From the NCBI GenBank assembly GCA_002422545.1, contig DIWF01000005.1, forward strand, positions 122,957-186,956: a stretch of 64,000 nucleotides of DNA. Direction: 5' to 3'. The notes below the pieces were generated by a model, which was not told the origin of the DNA, searched no databases, and worked only from the letters and a program-made list of their open reading frames with translations. The translations under genes and the position numbers were made by a program. The stretch is from Firmicutes bacterium UBA6113. GTDB taxonomy: Bacteria; Bacillota; Clostridia; Tissierellales; Sedimentibacteraceae. Positions 8,713-17,127 of the stretch are shown here, piece after piece (the first letter of the stretch is position 1; each line of letters starts with the position of its first letter).

Positions 8713-9451
8713 CCAAATCCCTCCATATCTGTCTGAAATATTCTCCGAATTCCAAAGTGTTTCTGCATTTCATAGGCGTCCTTTCTCCTTGGCACTCATT
8801 GAACGTGATTTCATACTCACTTTTAATTTTTGCAGGCCTCTCAGTAAAAACAATTACTCTGTCAGACATGCTCACGGCTTCTGGAATATCATGAGTTACC
8901 AGGACTGTTGTTATTTTTTCTTTTCTTAAAATTTCTCCTACTTCGTTTCCAACAGAAAGTCTGGTCTGGTAATCAAGGGCAGAAAATGGCTCATCTAAAA
9001 GAAGCAAATCAGGTTCTATTGCCAGAGTCCTCACAAGCGCTGCCCTTTGCCTCATTCCACCTGACAGCTGACTTGGATAATGGTTTCTGAAATTGTACAG
9101 TCCATAATTCTTGAGCATTTCCAAAACCTTATTTTTGTTTTCTTCTGTATCCATATGTTTTATTTCCAATCCGATTAGGCAATTCTTGTAAATATTTCTC
9201 CATTCGTAAAGCTGATCTTTTTGAAACATAAATCCAATGCTTTTGGTGCTGACCGTAACCTCTCCTTCGGACGGTTCCTCAAGTCCTGCAAGAAGTGACA
9301 AAACAGTTGACTTGCCTGAGCCGGAAGGACCTACAATAGAAACAATCTCACCTTTTTTAACCTTGAATGAAAGATCTTCAATTGCCTTTGTTTCGTTATT
9401 GATTGTATGAAATCTCTTAGAGATATTTTTTAGTTCGCACACATATTCCAT
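8696..9451 (-). CDS. ABC transporter ATP-binding protein (SsuB/TauB type)
   Basis: 251 residues. Walker A is GPSGSGKST, the signature is LSGGMRQRAA, Walker B is LLLLDEPFSALD, and the H-loop is VTHD. It energises the permease encoded just downstream (17-bp overlap). It is the first gene of the unit, and no solute-binding protein gene precedes it; the region upstream is a divergent intergenic gap. The partner may be encoded elsewhere or shared with another system. Confidence 0.92.
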   Translation of the reverse strand: MEYVCELKNISKRFHTINNETKAIEDLSFKVKKGEIVSIVGPSGSGKSTVLSLLAGLEEPSEGEVTVSTKSIGFMFQKDQLYEWRNIYKNCLIGLEIKHMDTEENKNKVLEMLKNYGLYNFRNHYPSQLSGGMRQRAALVRTLAIEPDLLLLDEPFSALDYQTRLSVGNEVGEILRKEKITTVLVTHDIPEAVSMSDRVIVFTERPAKIKSEYEITFNECQGERTPMKCRNTLEFGEYFRQIWRDLDVEEK

Positions 9452-9607
9452 ATTAACCTCCGTAAGACTGTAGCTAATATATGTTATTCAATAAAATAAA
9501 ATAAGTTAATAAAAATTGAAATTTAAAGCAGAATGCATGTGAACAATCCAAATATCATAGCATAATATTTTTCAAGGCAGGAAGAATATAATCAAGGTGG
9601 TGATATA

Positions 9608-9736
9608 ATGTTTAAAAATTTGGTCAACAAGCTGAAAATGAAAAACAAAACCCCGGAAAATCCAGGGAACGTATATATTCCAAACAGCTTTGAAGTGGAA
9701 GAGCGCAAGGAAGATGTGGATGCCAACGAAAAATAA
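9608..9736 (+). CDS. Small hydrophilic protein, 42 residues
   Basis: An ATG preceded by AAGGTGG (7 bases away) opens a 42-codon frame beginning MFKNLVNKLKMKNK and ending in an acidic tail (EVEERKEDVDANEK). The first part is a basic amphipathic helix. It stands alone between a divergent ABC operon and a mntR-like gene. I do not recognise it. The good ribosome site supports it being real. Confidence 0.5.
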   Translation: MFKNLVNKLKMKNKTPENPGNVYIPNSFEVEERKEDVDANEK

Positions 9737-9794
9737 CAAGTAATTGCAAAAGGATTTGCTAAATCATGAGTCAATAGTGAAAATTTCTGTAAAA

Positions 9795-9824
9795 AAAAGG
9801 AACTAGGGTTACCTAGCTCAAACA
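9795..9824 (-). terminator. Weak terminator past the mntR-like gene
   Basis: On the minus strand a CTAGG/CCTAG stem is followed by TTCC and eight T, about 100 bases beyond the regulator stop. The stem is short, so the call is tentative. Confidence 0.4.
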
Positions 9825-9866
9825 CCGAACAAACAAATATATAATAAATAGAGGGGGAATTTTTAC

Positions 9867-9905
9867 ATGCCCATTATATCCATTAGGAGCGCATTTTATC
9901 AATAG
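9867..9905 (+). other. 12-codon open frame with a ribosome site
   Basis: GAGGGGG ten bases before an ATG opens a frame of only twelve codons before TAG, followed by a T-rich stretch. It could be a leader peptide or the beginning of a lost gene. Nothing downstream on the + strand would be controlled by it except feoAB, which lies beyond an opposed gene. Confidence 0.2.
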
Positions 9906-9919
9906 TTTTTTTGTTAAGT

Positions 9920-10360
9920 TTACGTAATATATTTTCCATATTCCGAACAATTATTTAGAAAATCAGTTAATCCCTTTATTCTATTAAGCGTATTTTCATT
10001 GATTGCATGTTCTAATTTTTCGGTTTGTTCTAACAAATCGTTTTCTATGCCAATTATTTTCAAGAACTCATAAATTGTTTTATGTCTTTTTAAAAGGTAA
10101 TCGCCAATGTCATTTCCCTTGTCCGTCAGTTTTATTAATCCATATTTTTCATAATAAACATAGCCTCCGTTTGACAATCTTTTAATCATTTTTGTTGTTG
10201 AAGGAGGCTGTACATTCAATGCTTCAGACAGGTCGTTGACTCTTACTTCGTCAGAGTTTATAGAAATTCTGTATATCATTTCAATGTAATCTTCCATTGA
10301 TGAGGAAAGAATCTCCTCATTTTTTATTTTATATCCTCTCAGTGTATAATATTCGTCCAT
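9920..10360 (-). CDS. DtxR/MntR family metal-dependent regulator
   Basis: 146 residues. An N-terminal winged helix with the family pattern SSSMEDYIEMIYRI and VNDLSEALNVQPPSTTKMIKRLSNGGYVYYEKYGLIKLTDKG is followed by the metal-binding/dimerisation domain with LKRHKTIYEFLKIIG and EKLEHAINENTLNRI. There is no SH3-like third domain, as in MntR. It is divergent from feoAB, and a TTAGC dyad lies between them. An iron- or manganese-responsive repressor of feoAB is the simplest reading. Confidence 0.88.
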   Translation of the reverse strand: MDEYYTLRGYKIKNEEILSSSMEDYIEMIYRISINSDEVRVNDLSEALNVQPPSTTKMIKRLSNGGYVYYEKYGLIKLTDKGNDIGDYLLKRHKTIYEFLKIIGIENDLLEQTEKLEHAINENTLNRIKGLTDFLNNCSEYGKYIT

Positions 10361-10420
10361 TCATTATTCCTCCACAATCTGTGTCAAAAATAAAATTATT
10401 TCATAATATATTTTAAGAAT

Positions 10421-10434
10421 GTTAGCTATGGCTA
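10421..10434. promoter_or_regulatory. DtxR-like operator dyad between the regulator and feoA
   Basis: TTAGC-TATG-GCTAA is a perfect inverted repeat in the 135-bp divergent gap. Its half-sites resemble the TTAGG/CCTAA half-sites of DtxR/IdeR boxes, but the spacing differs. It probably binds the regulator encoded at 9920-10360. Confidence 0.6.
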
Positions 10435-10495
10435 AAATTATCATTCTAAAATAATAGTTATTCAGAAAAAATATTATTATGACAGGAGAATAAAA

Positions 10496-10717
10496 ATGAA
10501 AGTTCTGACCGATGCAAATGTAGGTGAAACAGTAAAAGTCAAAAACAATGATGCGGAAGAATCATTGAAAGAAAGGCTGCTTGCCCTGGGTGTTACAAAC
10601 GGGGCTCATATAGAAGTTTTAAGAAAGGGACCAAAAAACAACCTTACGGTCTATAGAATCAGAGGCGCAATGATCGCACTTCGAAAAGAAGAATCAAGAT
10701 ACATTGAGATTGTTTAG
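10496..10717 (+). CDS. feoA: FeoA family ferrous iron transport accessory protein
   Basis: 73 residues forming an SH3-like FeoA domain: VGETVKVKNND, KERLLALGVTNGAHIEVLRKGP and ALRKEESRYIEI are characteristic. FeoA is a cytoplasmic partner of the FeoB iron permease. AGGAG lies just before the start, and feoB follows within 15 bp. A DtxR-like dyad upstream suggests iron-responsive control. Confidence 0.93.
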   Translation: MKVLTDANVGETVKVKNNDAEESLKERLLALGVTNGAHIEVLRKGPKNNLTVYRIRGAMIALRKEESRYIEIV

Positions 10718-10732
10718 AAGGGAGTGGTCATT

Positions 10733-12838
10733 TTGGGTCTGACAGCACAGTCTTCAAAATTAAGCTCTATGACTGATGTCTTCCACATTGAAAAAAAAGA
10801 TAATCAGTATATAGTAGCATTAGCAGGAAATCCGAACACCGGCAAGAGCACAGTCTTCAATTATTTAACAGGATTAAAGCAGCACACCGGAAACTGGCCG
10901 GGAAAGACTGTTGTTTCAGCAAGAGGAGAATACAGCTGCAACGACAAAGATTATGTAATGATTGACCTTCCCGGTTCTTATTCACTTTTTACTTCTTCAA
11001 AGGACGAGGAGGTTTCAAGGGACTTTTTAAGTCACGGCAGTTATGATGCTGCCGTTGTTGTTGCTGACGCCACTTGCCTGGAAAGAAATCTAAACCTTGT
11101 GTTTCAGGTATCCGAACTTGCAGAAAAAGTAATTCTTTGCATAAATTTAATAGATGAAGCTAATAAAAAAAACATTGTTATTGACAGGAAAGGTCTTGAA
11201 AAAGAGCTGCACATTCCTGTTGTCTTAACATCCGCACGAGATGGAACAGGAATGGATGAACTGAAAAGAACCATTGAAAAAGAAATTGTCTCGAGAACAA
11301 AAAAACAACATGAATCTCTTGTAAAATATGATGATGAAATTGAAGAAAAGGTGAGGGAAATAACAATTAGTCTTCATAAAATGAATGTTTCAAACACTAG
11401 GTGGACAGCGCTCAGACTGCTTGACAGCAGCCCGGAAATATTTTCGCTTGAAAAGAAAGGGCACTTAAGCAAATTGCAGGCTGAACAATTAAAATCATTG
11501 TTTAAACTTCAAGATGATAAAATTACAAGGGAGAAAATCTCAGAAGAGAACTATAACTATGCAAATGAATTGAAACAAAAATACGTTGCAGAAGACACGA
11601 AAAAAATTAACAAAGACAAAAAAATAGATGACATAATAACATCAAGATATTTCGGTATGCCCATAATGCTTGTGATGCTGGGATTAATCTTTTGGATTAC
11701 CATACAGGGAGCAAACATTCCTTCCAAAATATTAAGCGATGTATTGTTTGGATTTCAGAAAAAACTCACAGAATGGTTCATAAGCCAAGGAATTCCGAAT
11801 TATATAAGGGGAATTTTTATTGACGGCGCATACAGGACACTGGCCTGGGTTGTTTCGGTAATGCTTCCTCCCATGGCAATTTTCTTTCCATTGTTTACAC
11901 TTTTGGAGGACCTTGGATACCTTCCGAGGGTCGCATTCAACCTGGACCATTACTTCAAGAAATCATGTGCTCATGGAAAACAATCTCTGTGCATGTGTAT
12001 GGGATTGGGATGCAACGCAGCAGGGGTTGTAGGCTGCAGGATAATTGACTCTCCCAGAGAAAGGCTCATAGCTGTTCTCACAAACAATTTCATGCCGTGC
12101 AACGGAAGATTTCCCACACTGATAGCAATATCTTCTGCATTTTTCGCAGTGACAGCCAGCTCATTTTTAAACGGCCTCATACCTGCTCTGTTTGTAACTT
12201 TAATGGTGCTTGTAGGCATATGGATGACACTCATGACTTCATATATTTTGTCAAAGACATTGCTAAAAGGAGTCCCTTCAACATTCACCCTGGAGCTTCC
12301 TCCATACAGAGTGCCTCAGTTCGGAAGAATTTTATACACCTCTGTAATAGACAGAACAGTCTTTGTCCTTTCAAGGGCTGCAGTCATTGCTGTTCCTGCA
12401 GGTGCAGCAACATGGATTCTTGCAAATGTATATGCAGGTGAAACCAGCCTTTTAGTACACGCAGCTAATTTTCTAAATCAATTTGCTGAAGTGTTCGGAC
12501 TTGACGGAATTATTCTTATGGCTTTCATAGTAGGAATACCAGCCAATGAAATTGTTCTTCCGGTTATGCTCATGGCGTACCTTTCAACAGGTACATTGAC
12601 AGAATATGAAAGCGTTGGGTTCTTAAGAAACATATTGATTCAAAACGGATGGACTCCGCTTACAGCATTGAATGTGATGCTGTTCAGTCTTCTTCACTGG
12701 CCATGCTCCACAACCCTCTGGACAATTAAAAAGGAAACAGGAAGCTTCAGGTGGACTGCCGCTTCATTATTAATACCCACAGCTGCAGCTTTTGCCGTTT
12801 GTTTTGTCACAGCATCCATTTACAGATTGTTTTTTTAA
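10733..12838 (+). CDS. feoB: FeoB ferrous iron transport protein
   Basis: About 701 residues. The N-terminal G domain has GNPNTGKST (G1), DLPGSYS (G3) and INLIDEA (G4), followed by a helical linker and a membrane domain with two gate regions; a Cys-containing stretch CMGLGCNAAGVVGCRIIDS lies in the first gate. It imports Fe2+ across the cytoplasmic membrane under GTP control. The TTG at 10733 is taken as start, because the AAGGGAG site at 10718 lies 8 bases before it; the in-frame GTG at 10724 overlaps that site. It forms an operon with feoA. Confidence 0.95.
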   Translation: MGLTAQSSKLSSMTDVFHIEKKDNQYIVALAGNPNTGKSTVFNYLTGLKQHTGNWPGKTVVSARGEYSCNDKDYVMIDLPGSYSLFTSSKDEEVSRDFLSHGSYDAAVVVADATCLERNLNLVFQVSELAEKVILCINLIDEANKKNIVIDRKGLEKELHIPVVLTSARDGTGMDELKRTIEKEIVSRTKKQHESLVKYDDEIEEKVREITISLHKMNVSNTRWTALRLLDSSPEIFSLEKKGHLSKLQAEQLKSLFKLQDDKITREKISEENYNYANELKQKYVAEDTKKINKDKKIDDIITSRYFGMPIMLVMLGLIFWITIQGANIPSKILSDVLFGFQKKLTEWFISQGIPNYIRGIFIDGAYRTLAWVVSVMLPPMAIFFPLFTLLEDLGYLPRVAFNLDHYFKKSCAHGKQSLCMCMGLGCNAAGVVGCRIIDSPRERLIAVLTNNFMPCNGRFPTLIAISSAFFAVTASSFLNGLIPALFVTLMVLVGIWMTLMTSYILSKTLLKGVPSTFTLELPPYRVPQFGRILYTSVIDRTVFVLSRAAVIAVPAGAATWILANVYAGETSLLVHAANFLNQFAEVFGLDGIILMAFIVGIPANEIVLPVMLMAYLSTGTLTEYESVGFLRNILIQNGWTPLTALNVMLFSLLHWPCSTTLWTIKKETGSFRWTAASLLIPTAAAFAVCFVTASIYRLFF

Positions 12839-12863
12839 TCATAGATCATTTATTGAAAAGCAT

Positions 12864-12917
12864 AAAGAGCTGCTGATAAATATGGAAATTCTAATATTCT
12901 ACAGCAGCTCTTTTAAT
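12864..12917. terminator. Bidirectional terminator after feoB
   Basis: AAAGAGCTGCTG pairs with CAGCAGCTCTTT (12 bp) around a 26-base loop, with A/T tracts on both sides. It separates feoB from the convergent pga operon. Confidence 0.85.
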
Positions 12918-12956
12918 TATAACTTTTAAATTCATATACAAATTCCTGTTTCTGCT

Positions 12957-13813
12957 TTATTCAAGCCATGGGACTACAATTTTGTCAAAATTATCCCTGT
13001 TCACAAGATATCTGCACTGATAATATGCATTGCTTGCGCTGTCCACAGGATGAGGCGACAATATGAATGCGCTTTTAAACCCTGCTTCGCTGACGCTGTC
13101 GGCTACAACATCTGATGTTTCTCCGAAAGGATATGCAAGACTTTCAATTTCTACACCCACCTCTTCCTTTATGACTAATCTGCTTTTTTCTATGTCAGAC
13201 TTAAATTCTTCGTACATTCCTTCTTCAAGAAAACCTGCCTGGTTATCCTCCAGGTAGTGCATGTATAAGTGTGTGACCCAAAATGAGCAAGGCCGCTGTC
13301 TCTCATTGTTCTAAGCTGTTCCCAGGACGCAATTTCAAGATTGTTGAAGTCCTTGTTCCCTGCCTGCCCTGCAATGACAAACAATGTGAATGGAATATTT
13401 TTTTCTTTCAATATGGGAAACGCATTTTCATATACAGATACATCAGCATCGTCAAAGCAAATAAGAACGCATTTATCAGGAAAATCTCCGCTTTGTCTGA
13501 ACTCTTCAAGTTCTTCAGGTGTCGTGAAATATGCTCCGGATTCATACAGATAGTCAATATGATTTTGAAACTCATCCGTATAAACAGAATAGGACGAGAG
13601 CTCCTTGTTTTTTGTCATTTTTTCAATTGCCTGGTTCCAAAAATTTCTGTTTCTCACCCTATGGTATGTTAAAACAACGCACACATCTTCCTTTGGTATA
13701 GCCTCATAAACATCATTATTTTCATGTTTTTCAAATGCAAGGGAAAAAACTTTAACCGTCAAGGCTGCTGTCATGATGACAGCAAATATGGTGAATATGA
13801 TTTTATTTTTCAA
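12957..13813 (-). pseudogene. PgaB/IcaB-like polysaccharide deacetylase, frameshifted
   Basis: The first part (TTG start at 13813, preceded by GGAG, with a membrane anchor) carries VLTYHRV, the catalytic ICFDDADVSVYENAFP and HFGSHTYT. The frame then runs into unrelated sequence. The rest of the domain (HYLEDNQAGF..., LAYPFGETSDVVADS) continues in another frame from about 13262. One missing base near 13262-13272 explains this. The intact protein would de-N-acetylate poly-N-acetylglucosamine at the cell surface. It is the last gene of pgaC-pgaD-pgaB and overlaps pgaD by 11 bp. A sequencing error is possible. Confidence 0.8.
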
Positions 13814-14318
13814 TTTGATTTCTCCGTTCCAGCTCTCTAACAGGATTTTTTTCAAATATTATCACTTTATCAGTCTTGAGAATATTGTAAACTTGCACAT
13901 CTATTAGATTAAGATTCATCATGTCCTCATCTGTTGTCTTCAAAGGATTACTTCTTCTGTTGAGACTTCCGTACCTTATCTTGTTGTAATATTTCCACGA
14001 TATTAATATAGTAAAGAATATGCTGAAATAAATAGATGCTTTTAATAGAAACATTCTTATGTCATGATTTGACATATTAAAACTTATTTTTAAAAGCCCT
14101 ATGTAATAATCATTGTAATCAAGCACTGCGCTTAGGAAAAAATATACTATTACAGCCATGTACAACCACAATAAAACATTGAGGAAAAATGCAAATATTT
14201 TATTGATGAAGGGCTGTTTTGACCTGACCAGAAACTCATCAGATGTTTTTCTTCTTTTCTCTGCAGAATATTCGATTTCTACAGACTGCTCCTGCTTCCC
14301 CTGTCCGGCGAATTCCAT
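13803..14318 (-). CDS. PgaD-like poly-N-acetylglucosamine synthesis accessory membrane protein
   Basis: 171 residues with two membrane segments (about 50-75 and 95-122) and a cytoplasmic C-terminus reading NLNLIDVQVYNILKTDKVIIFEKN, similar to PgaD/IcaD partners. The start at 14318 follows AAGGGAGG and overlaps pgaC by 40 bp; a longer frame lacks a ribosome site. PgaD-type proteins assist the PgaC glycosyltransferase in polymer synthesis. The assignment rests on size, topology and position between pgaC and pgaB. Confidence 0.72.
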   Translation of the reverse strand: MEFAGQGKQEQSVEIEYSAEKRRKTSDEFLVRSKQPFINKIFAFFLNVLLWLYMAVIVYFFLSAVLDYNDYYIGLLKISFNMSNHDIRMFLLKASIYFSIFFTILISWKYYNKIRYGSLNRRSNPLKTTDEDMMNLNLIDVQVYNILKTDKVIIFEKNPVRELERRNQIEK

Positions 14319-15532
14319 GTTGCATACCCTCCCTTCATCCTTGATCTTATTGATTTCGGTATTGCACTGATTACAACAAACACATTGACAATCCAATATA
14401 CAGTCGGATACCATGCAGCCCAGAAATAATATTTCAAAACATTGTCGTATTTAGAGTCATTCAATAAAGACATGTACAATTGAATGCAGCTCATGATTAC
14501 CATTGTAAAGGAATTGAATGATATCCATATTAAAAGCTGCTTTATATCTGTTGCTCTGAAAATAAAATAAACAGTCACAATCAGCCATAACAAAGACCAT
14601 ATGGTGCTCAGTATCTGTTCCAGGTAAATAGGCCATATTCGTCTTTGCCTGTAGTCCTTGAATATATCCCAGTGCCTGAGAACGACTTCCTGGCTTCCCT
14701 GTGCCCACCTCACCCTTTGTTTCCATATACCCCGGAGTGTTTCAGGAACAAGCATCCAGCACAGAGCCCTGGGCTCATATCGTATGTCCCAGAATCTTCT
14801 CTGAAGTTTCCATGACACGGCAATATCTTCAGTTATCATATCCCTGTCCCACAGGCCCACGTCAACAAGGGCTCTTTTTCTGAAGGCGACAATTACTCCG
14901 GACACTGTCATAACCTTTCCTATGACTCTTTGTGTTCTTTTAATGGAACCGATTATTGATGCGTATTCAACAAGCTGGAGCTTTCCAAGAAGTGTATCGC
15001 GGTTTCTAATTCTTGGATTTCCTGTCACTGCTCCAACTCTTTCTCCTCTTTCTAGAAAATGTCTTATTAAATAATACGGTGCAAAATCATCCAGCAGAGC
15101 ATCCGAATCAATGCAGACCAAGTATTCTGCCGATGCAGCGTGGGCTGCAATGTGCAGCGCATTTGCTTTGCCTTTATTTTCTCGGCAGCTTATTACTCTG
15201 AGACAATGGAATATATCTGCAAGTTCTATGAGAATTTTTTCTGTATTGTCGTGGCTCCCATCATTTACGGCTATGATTTCAAAATCAGGATATGAAAGTC
15301 GCGACAAATACTCAATGGTTTCCCCTATTGTTTCTTCTTCGTTATAGCAAGGTACAAGTATGCTGATTTTAGGCCAGTTATATTTTTCAATGTCAATTTC
15401 TTCTTCATTTTCTCTTGTAGCGGAAAAAATAATGGAACCGGCAATCCAAAACAACGACATTAAAAAAGGATACCAGAATATATAATTTTCAACGATTTGA
15501 ATTAATCTCGGAAGTTCATTAAACAACGCCAC
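14279..15532 (-). CDS. pgaC: PgaC/IcaA-like poly-beta-1,6-N-acetylglucosamine synthase
   Basis: 417 residues. One N-terminal membrane segment, a GT2 glycosyltransferase domain with PCYNEEETI, CIDSDALL (DxD), TEDIAVSW (catalytic Asp) and QRVRWAQGSQE (QxxRW), then several C-terminal membrane segments. It polymerises UDP-GlcNAc into a biofilm exopolysaccharide and extrudes it. The start is GTG, five bases after AAAGGTG. It is first in the pgaC-pgaD-pgaB order. The frameshift in the third gene may leave the polymer fully acetylated or the pathway impaired. Confidence 0.92.
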   Translation of the reverse strand: MALFNELPRLIQIVENYIFWYPFLMSLFWIAGSIIFSATRENEEEIDIEKYNWPKISILVPCYNEEETIGETIEYLSRLSYPDFEIIAVNDGSHDNTEKILIELADIFHCLRVISCRENKGKANALHIAAHAASAEYLVCIDSDALLDDFAPYYLIRHFLERGERVGAVTGNPRIRNRDTLLGKLQLVEYASIIGSIKRTQRVIGKVMTVSGVIVAFRKRALVDVGLWDRDMITEDIAVSWKLQRRFWDIRYEPRALCWMLVPETLRGIWKQRVRWAQGSQEVVLRHWDIFKDYRQRRIWPIYLEQILSTIWSLLWLIVTVYFIFRATDIKQLLIWISFNSFTMVIMSCIQLYMSLLNDSKYDNVLKYYFWAAWYPTVYWIVNVFVVISAIPKSIRSRMKGGYATWNSPDRGSRSSL

Positions 15533-15574
15533 AGCATCACCTTTTCTTTCGACTTTTTACGACATATAGAAAAC

Positions 15575-15583
15575 ATTATATCA
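15575..15583 (-). promoter_or_regulatory. Extended -10 promoter candidate for the pga operon
   Basis: TGATATAAT on the minus strand is an extended -10 box about 40 bases before the pgaC GTG. No convincing -35 lies 16-18 bases upstream. Confidence 0.45.
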
Positions 15584-16069
15584 TAACCATGGTTGAAGTA
15601 CAGACAAAATTTGAGAAGCAAGTATAGAAATTCGTGTAAAATTTGGGATTCTCTTAGTGATAAAATTAATTTTTATGTAGTCCGGGAATATTTGCTGCAT
15701 ATTTATGAAGTATTTTTCAACTCTTAATCTGCATGCACACTTTTTCCTAAAAATGAATTGCAGCACTGTAAGAAATTAATGCTATAATTATTTTTATTTA
15801 TATTTAATTATACATTTACACTTTAAAGGTACATTTTGGGAATAGTATACATATAGTTTGTTGAATTCGTGACTCCAACAACTTGTTTTTTTGATTTAAT
15901 TTTTATTCATTTCATAAATCACGTATATATTTATTCAAACGAATATTCCAAATGTGATTTTTCAAAAATATTTCTTCAAAAAATATAAAAATAATGCTTG
16001 CATATATAATCTAATAGTATTATAATCATCCATATTTTCAAAAAATAATCCATTTAGAAAGGAGAAGAA
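15584..16069. other. Intergenic region before argC
   Basis: About 490 A/T-rich bases between the divergent pga and arg operons. A TTGTTG/CAACAA hairpin with a following T-run (15858-15892) could be an attenuator reading toward argC, and a TATAAT (16005-16010) about 60 bases before argC could be its -10. No T-box, no clear arginine box and no credible gene were seen; a 61-codon minus-strand frame lacks a ribosome site. Confidence 0.4.
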
Positions 16070-17110
16070 ATGATAAAGGCAGGAATTATAGGAGCAACCG
16101 GGTATGCTGGAGGTGAACTTGTAAGACTTCTTTTAAGTCACAAGAATGCAGAAATAAAATGGTACGGCTCCAAAAGTTATATAAACAAAAATTATTATGA
16201 AGTGTACCAGAATTTTTTTGAAATAGTCCAGGACAAATGCATGGATGACAATCTTGATGAACTATCGGAAATGGTTGATGTCATTTTTACGGCCACTCCC
16301 CAGGGCTACTGTTCTTCGCTTTTGAACAGTAAAATACTGTCAAAGTGCAAAATTATAGACTTAAGCGCAGATTTCAGAATGAAAGATAAAGAAGTATATG
16401 AAAAATGGTACGGGATTAAACATCAAAGTCCCCTTTTTTTACAGGAGGCCGTCTACGGTCTGTGCGAAATAAACAGAAGACAAATTCAAGGCGCAAGGAT
16501 AGTGGCAAATCCAGGATGTTACCCCACATGCACCACATTGTCACTTTATCCGCTGATTAAAGAAGGAATCATACATTTAAATACAATAATAACAGATGCA
16601 AAATCCGGAACATCTGGAGCAGGCAGAAGTACAAAGACAGACAATCTGTTCTGCGAGGTAAATGAAAATATCAAGGCATACGGAGTGACTGACCACCGGC
16701 ACACGCCGGAAATAGAAGAACAGCTTTCATATGCTGCAGGACAAAATGTTATTATAAATTTTACGCCTCACTTGGTACCCATGAACAGAGGTATTTTGAC
16801 AACGTCATATGCAGCATTAAAAAAAGAAACTTCTTATGAAGAAGTACGAGAGATTTATGACAAGTATTACAAAGACGAATTTTTCATAAGAGTATTAGAC
16901 CGCGATGTATACCCGCAAACAAAATGGGTCAAAGGAAGCAATTTTGTTGACCTTAATTTTAAAATAGACCACAGGACCAACAGAATAGTAGTATTGGGAG
17001 CAATGGACAATTTGGTAAAAGGAGCTGCAGGTCAGGCAGTTCAAAACATGAATATCATGTTTGGGTTGGATGAAACATCAGGCATTAAACATGTGCCTAT
17101 GTTTCCTTAA
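16070..17110 (+). CDS. argC: N-acetyl-gamma-glutamyl-phosphate reductase
   Basis: 346 residues. N-terminal Rossmann motif GIIGATGYAGGELVRLL, catalytic cysteine in ANPGCYPT, and downstream SGAGR plus HRHTPEIEEQL. It reduces N-acetylglutamyl phosphate to the semialdehyde with NADPH, the third step of arginine synthesis, in the cytoplasm. AAAGGAG precedes the start. It heads the argCJBD operon; argJ follows after 17 bp. Confidence 0.96.
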   Translation: MIKAGIIGATGYAGGELVRLLLSHKNAEIKWYGSKSYINKNYYEVYQNFFEIVQDKCMDDNLDELSEMVDVIFTATPQGYCSSLLNSKILSKCKIIDLSADFRMKDKEVYEKWYGIKHQSPLFLQEAVYGLCEINRRQIQGARIVANPGCYPTCTTLSLYPLIKEGIIHLNTIITDAKSGTSGAGRSTKTDNLFCEVNENIKAYGVTDHRHTPEIEEQLSYAAGQNVIINFTPHLVPMNRGILTTSYAALKKETSYEEVREIYDKYYKDEFFIRVLDRDVYPQTKWVKGSNFVDLNFKIDHRTNRIVVLGAMDNLVKGAAGQAVQNMNIMFGLDETSGIKHVPMFP

Positions 17111-17127
17111 TTAAACTGGAGGAAAAT

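Noticed and set aside
15581..15766. 61-codon frame in the pga-arg gap
   Set aside because: No ribosome site, biased composition, and it overlaps the likely pga promoter.
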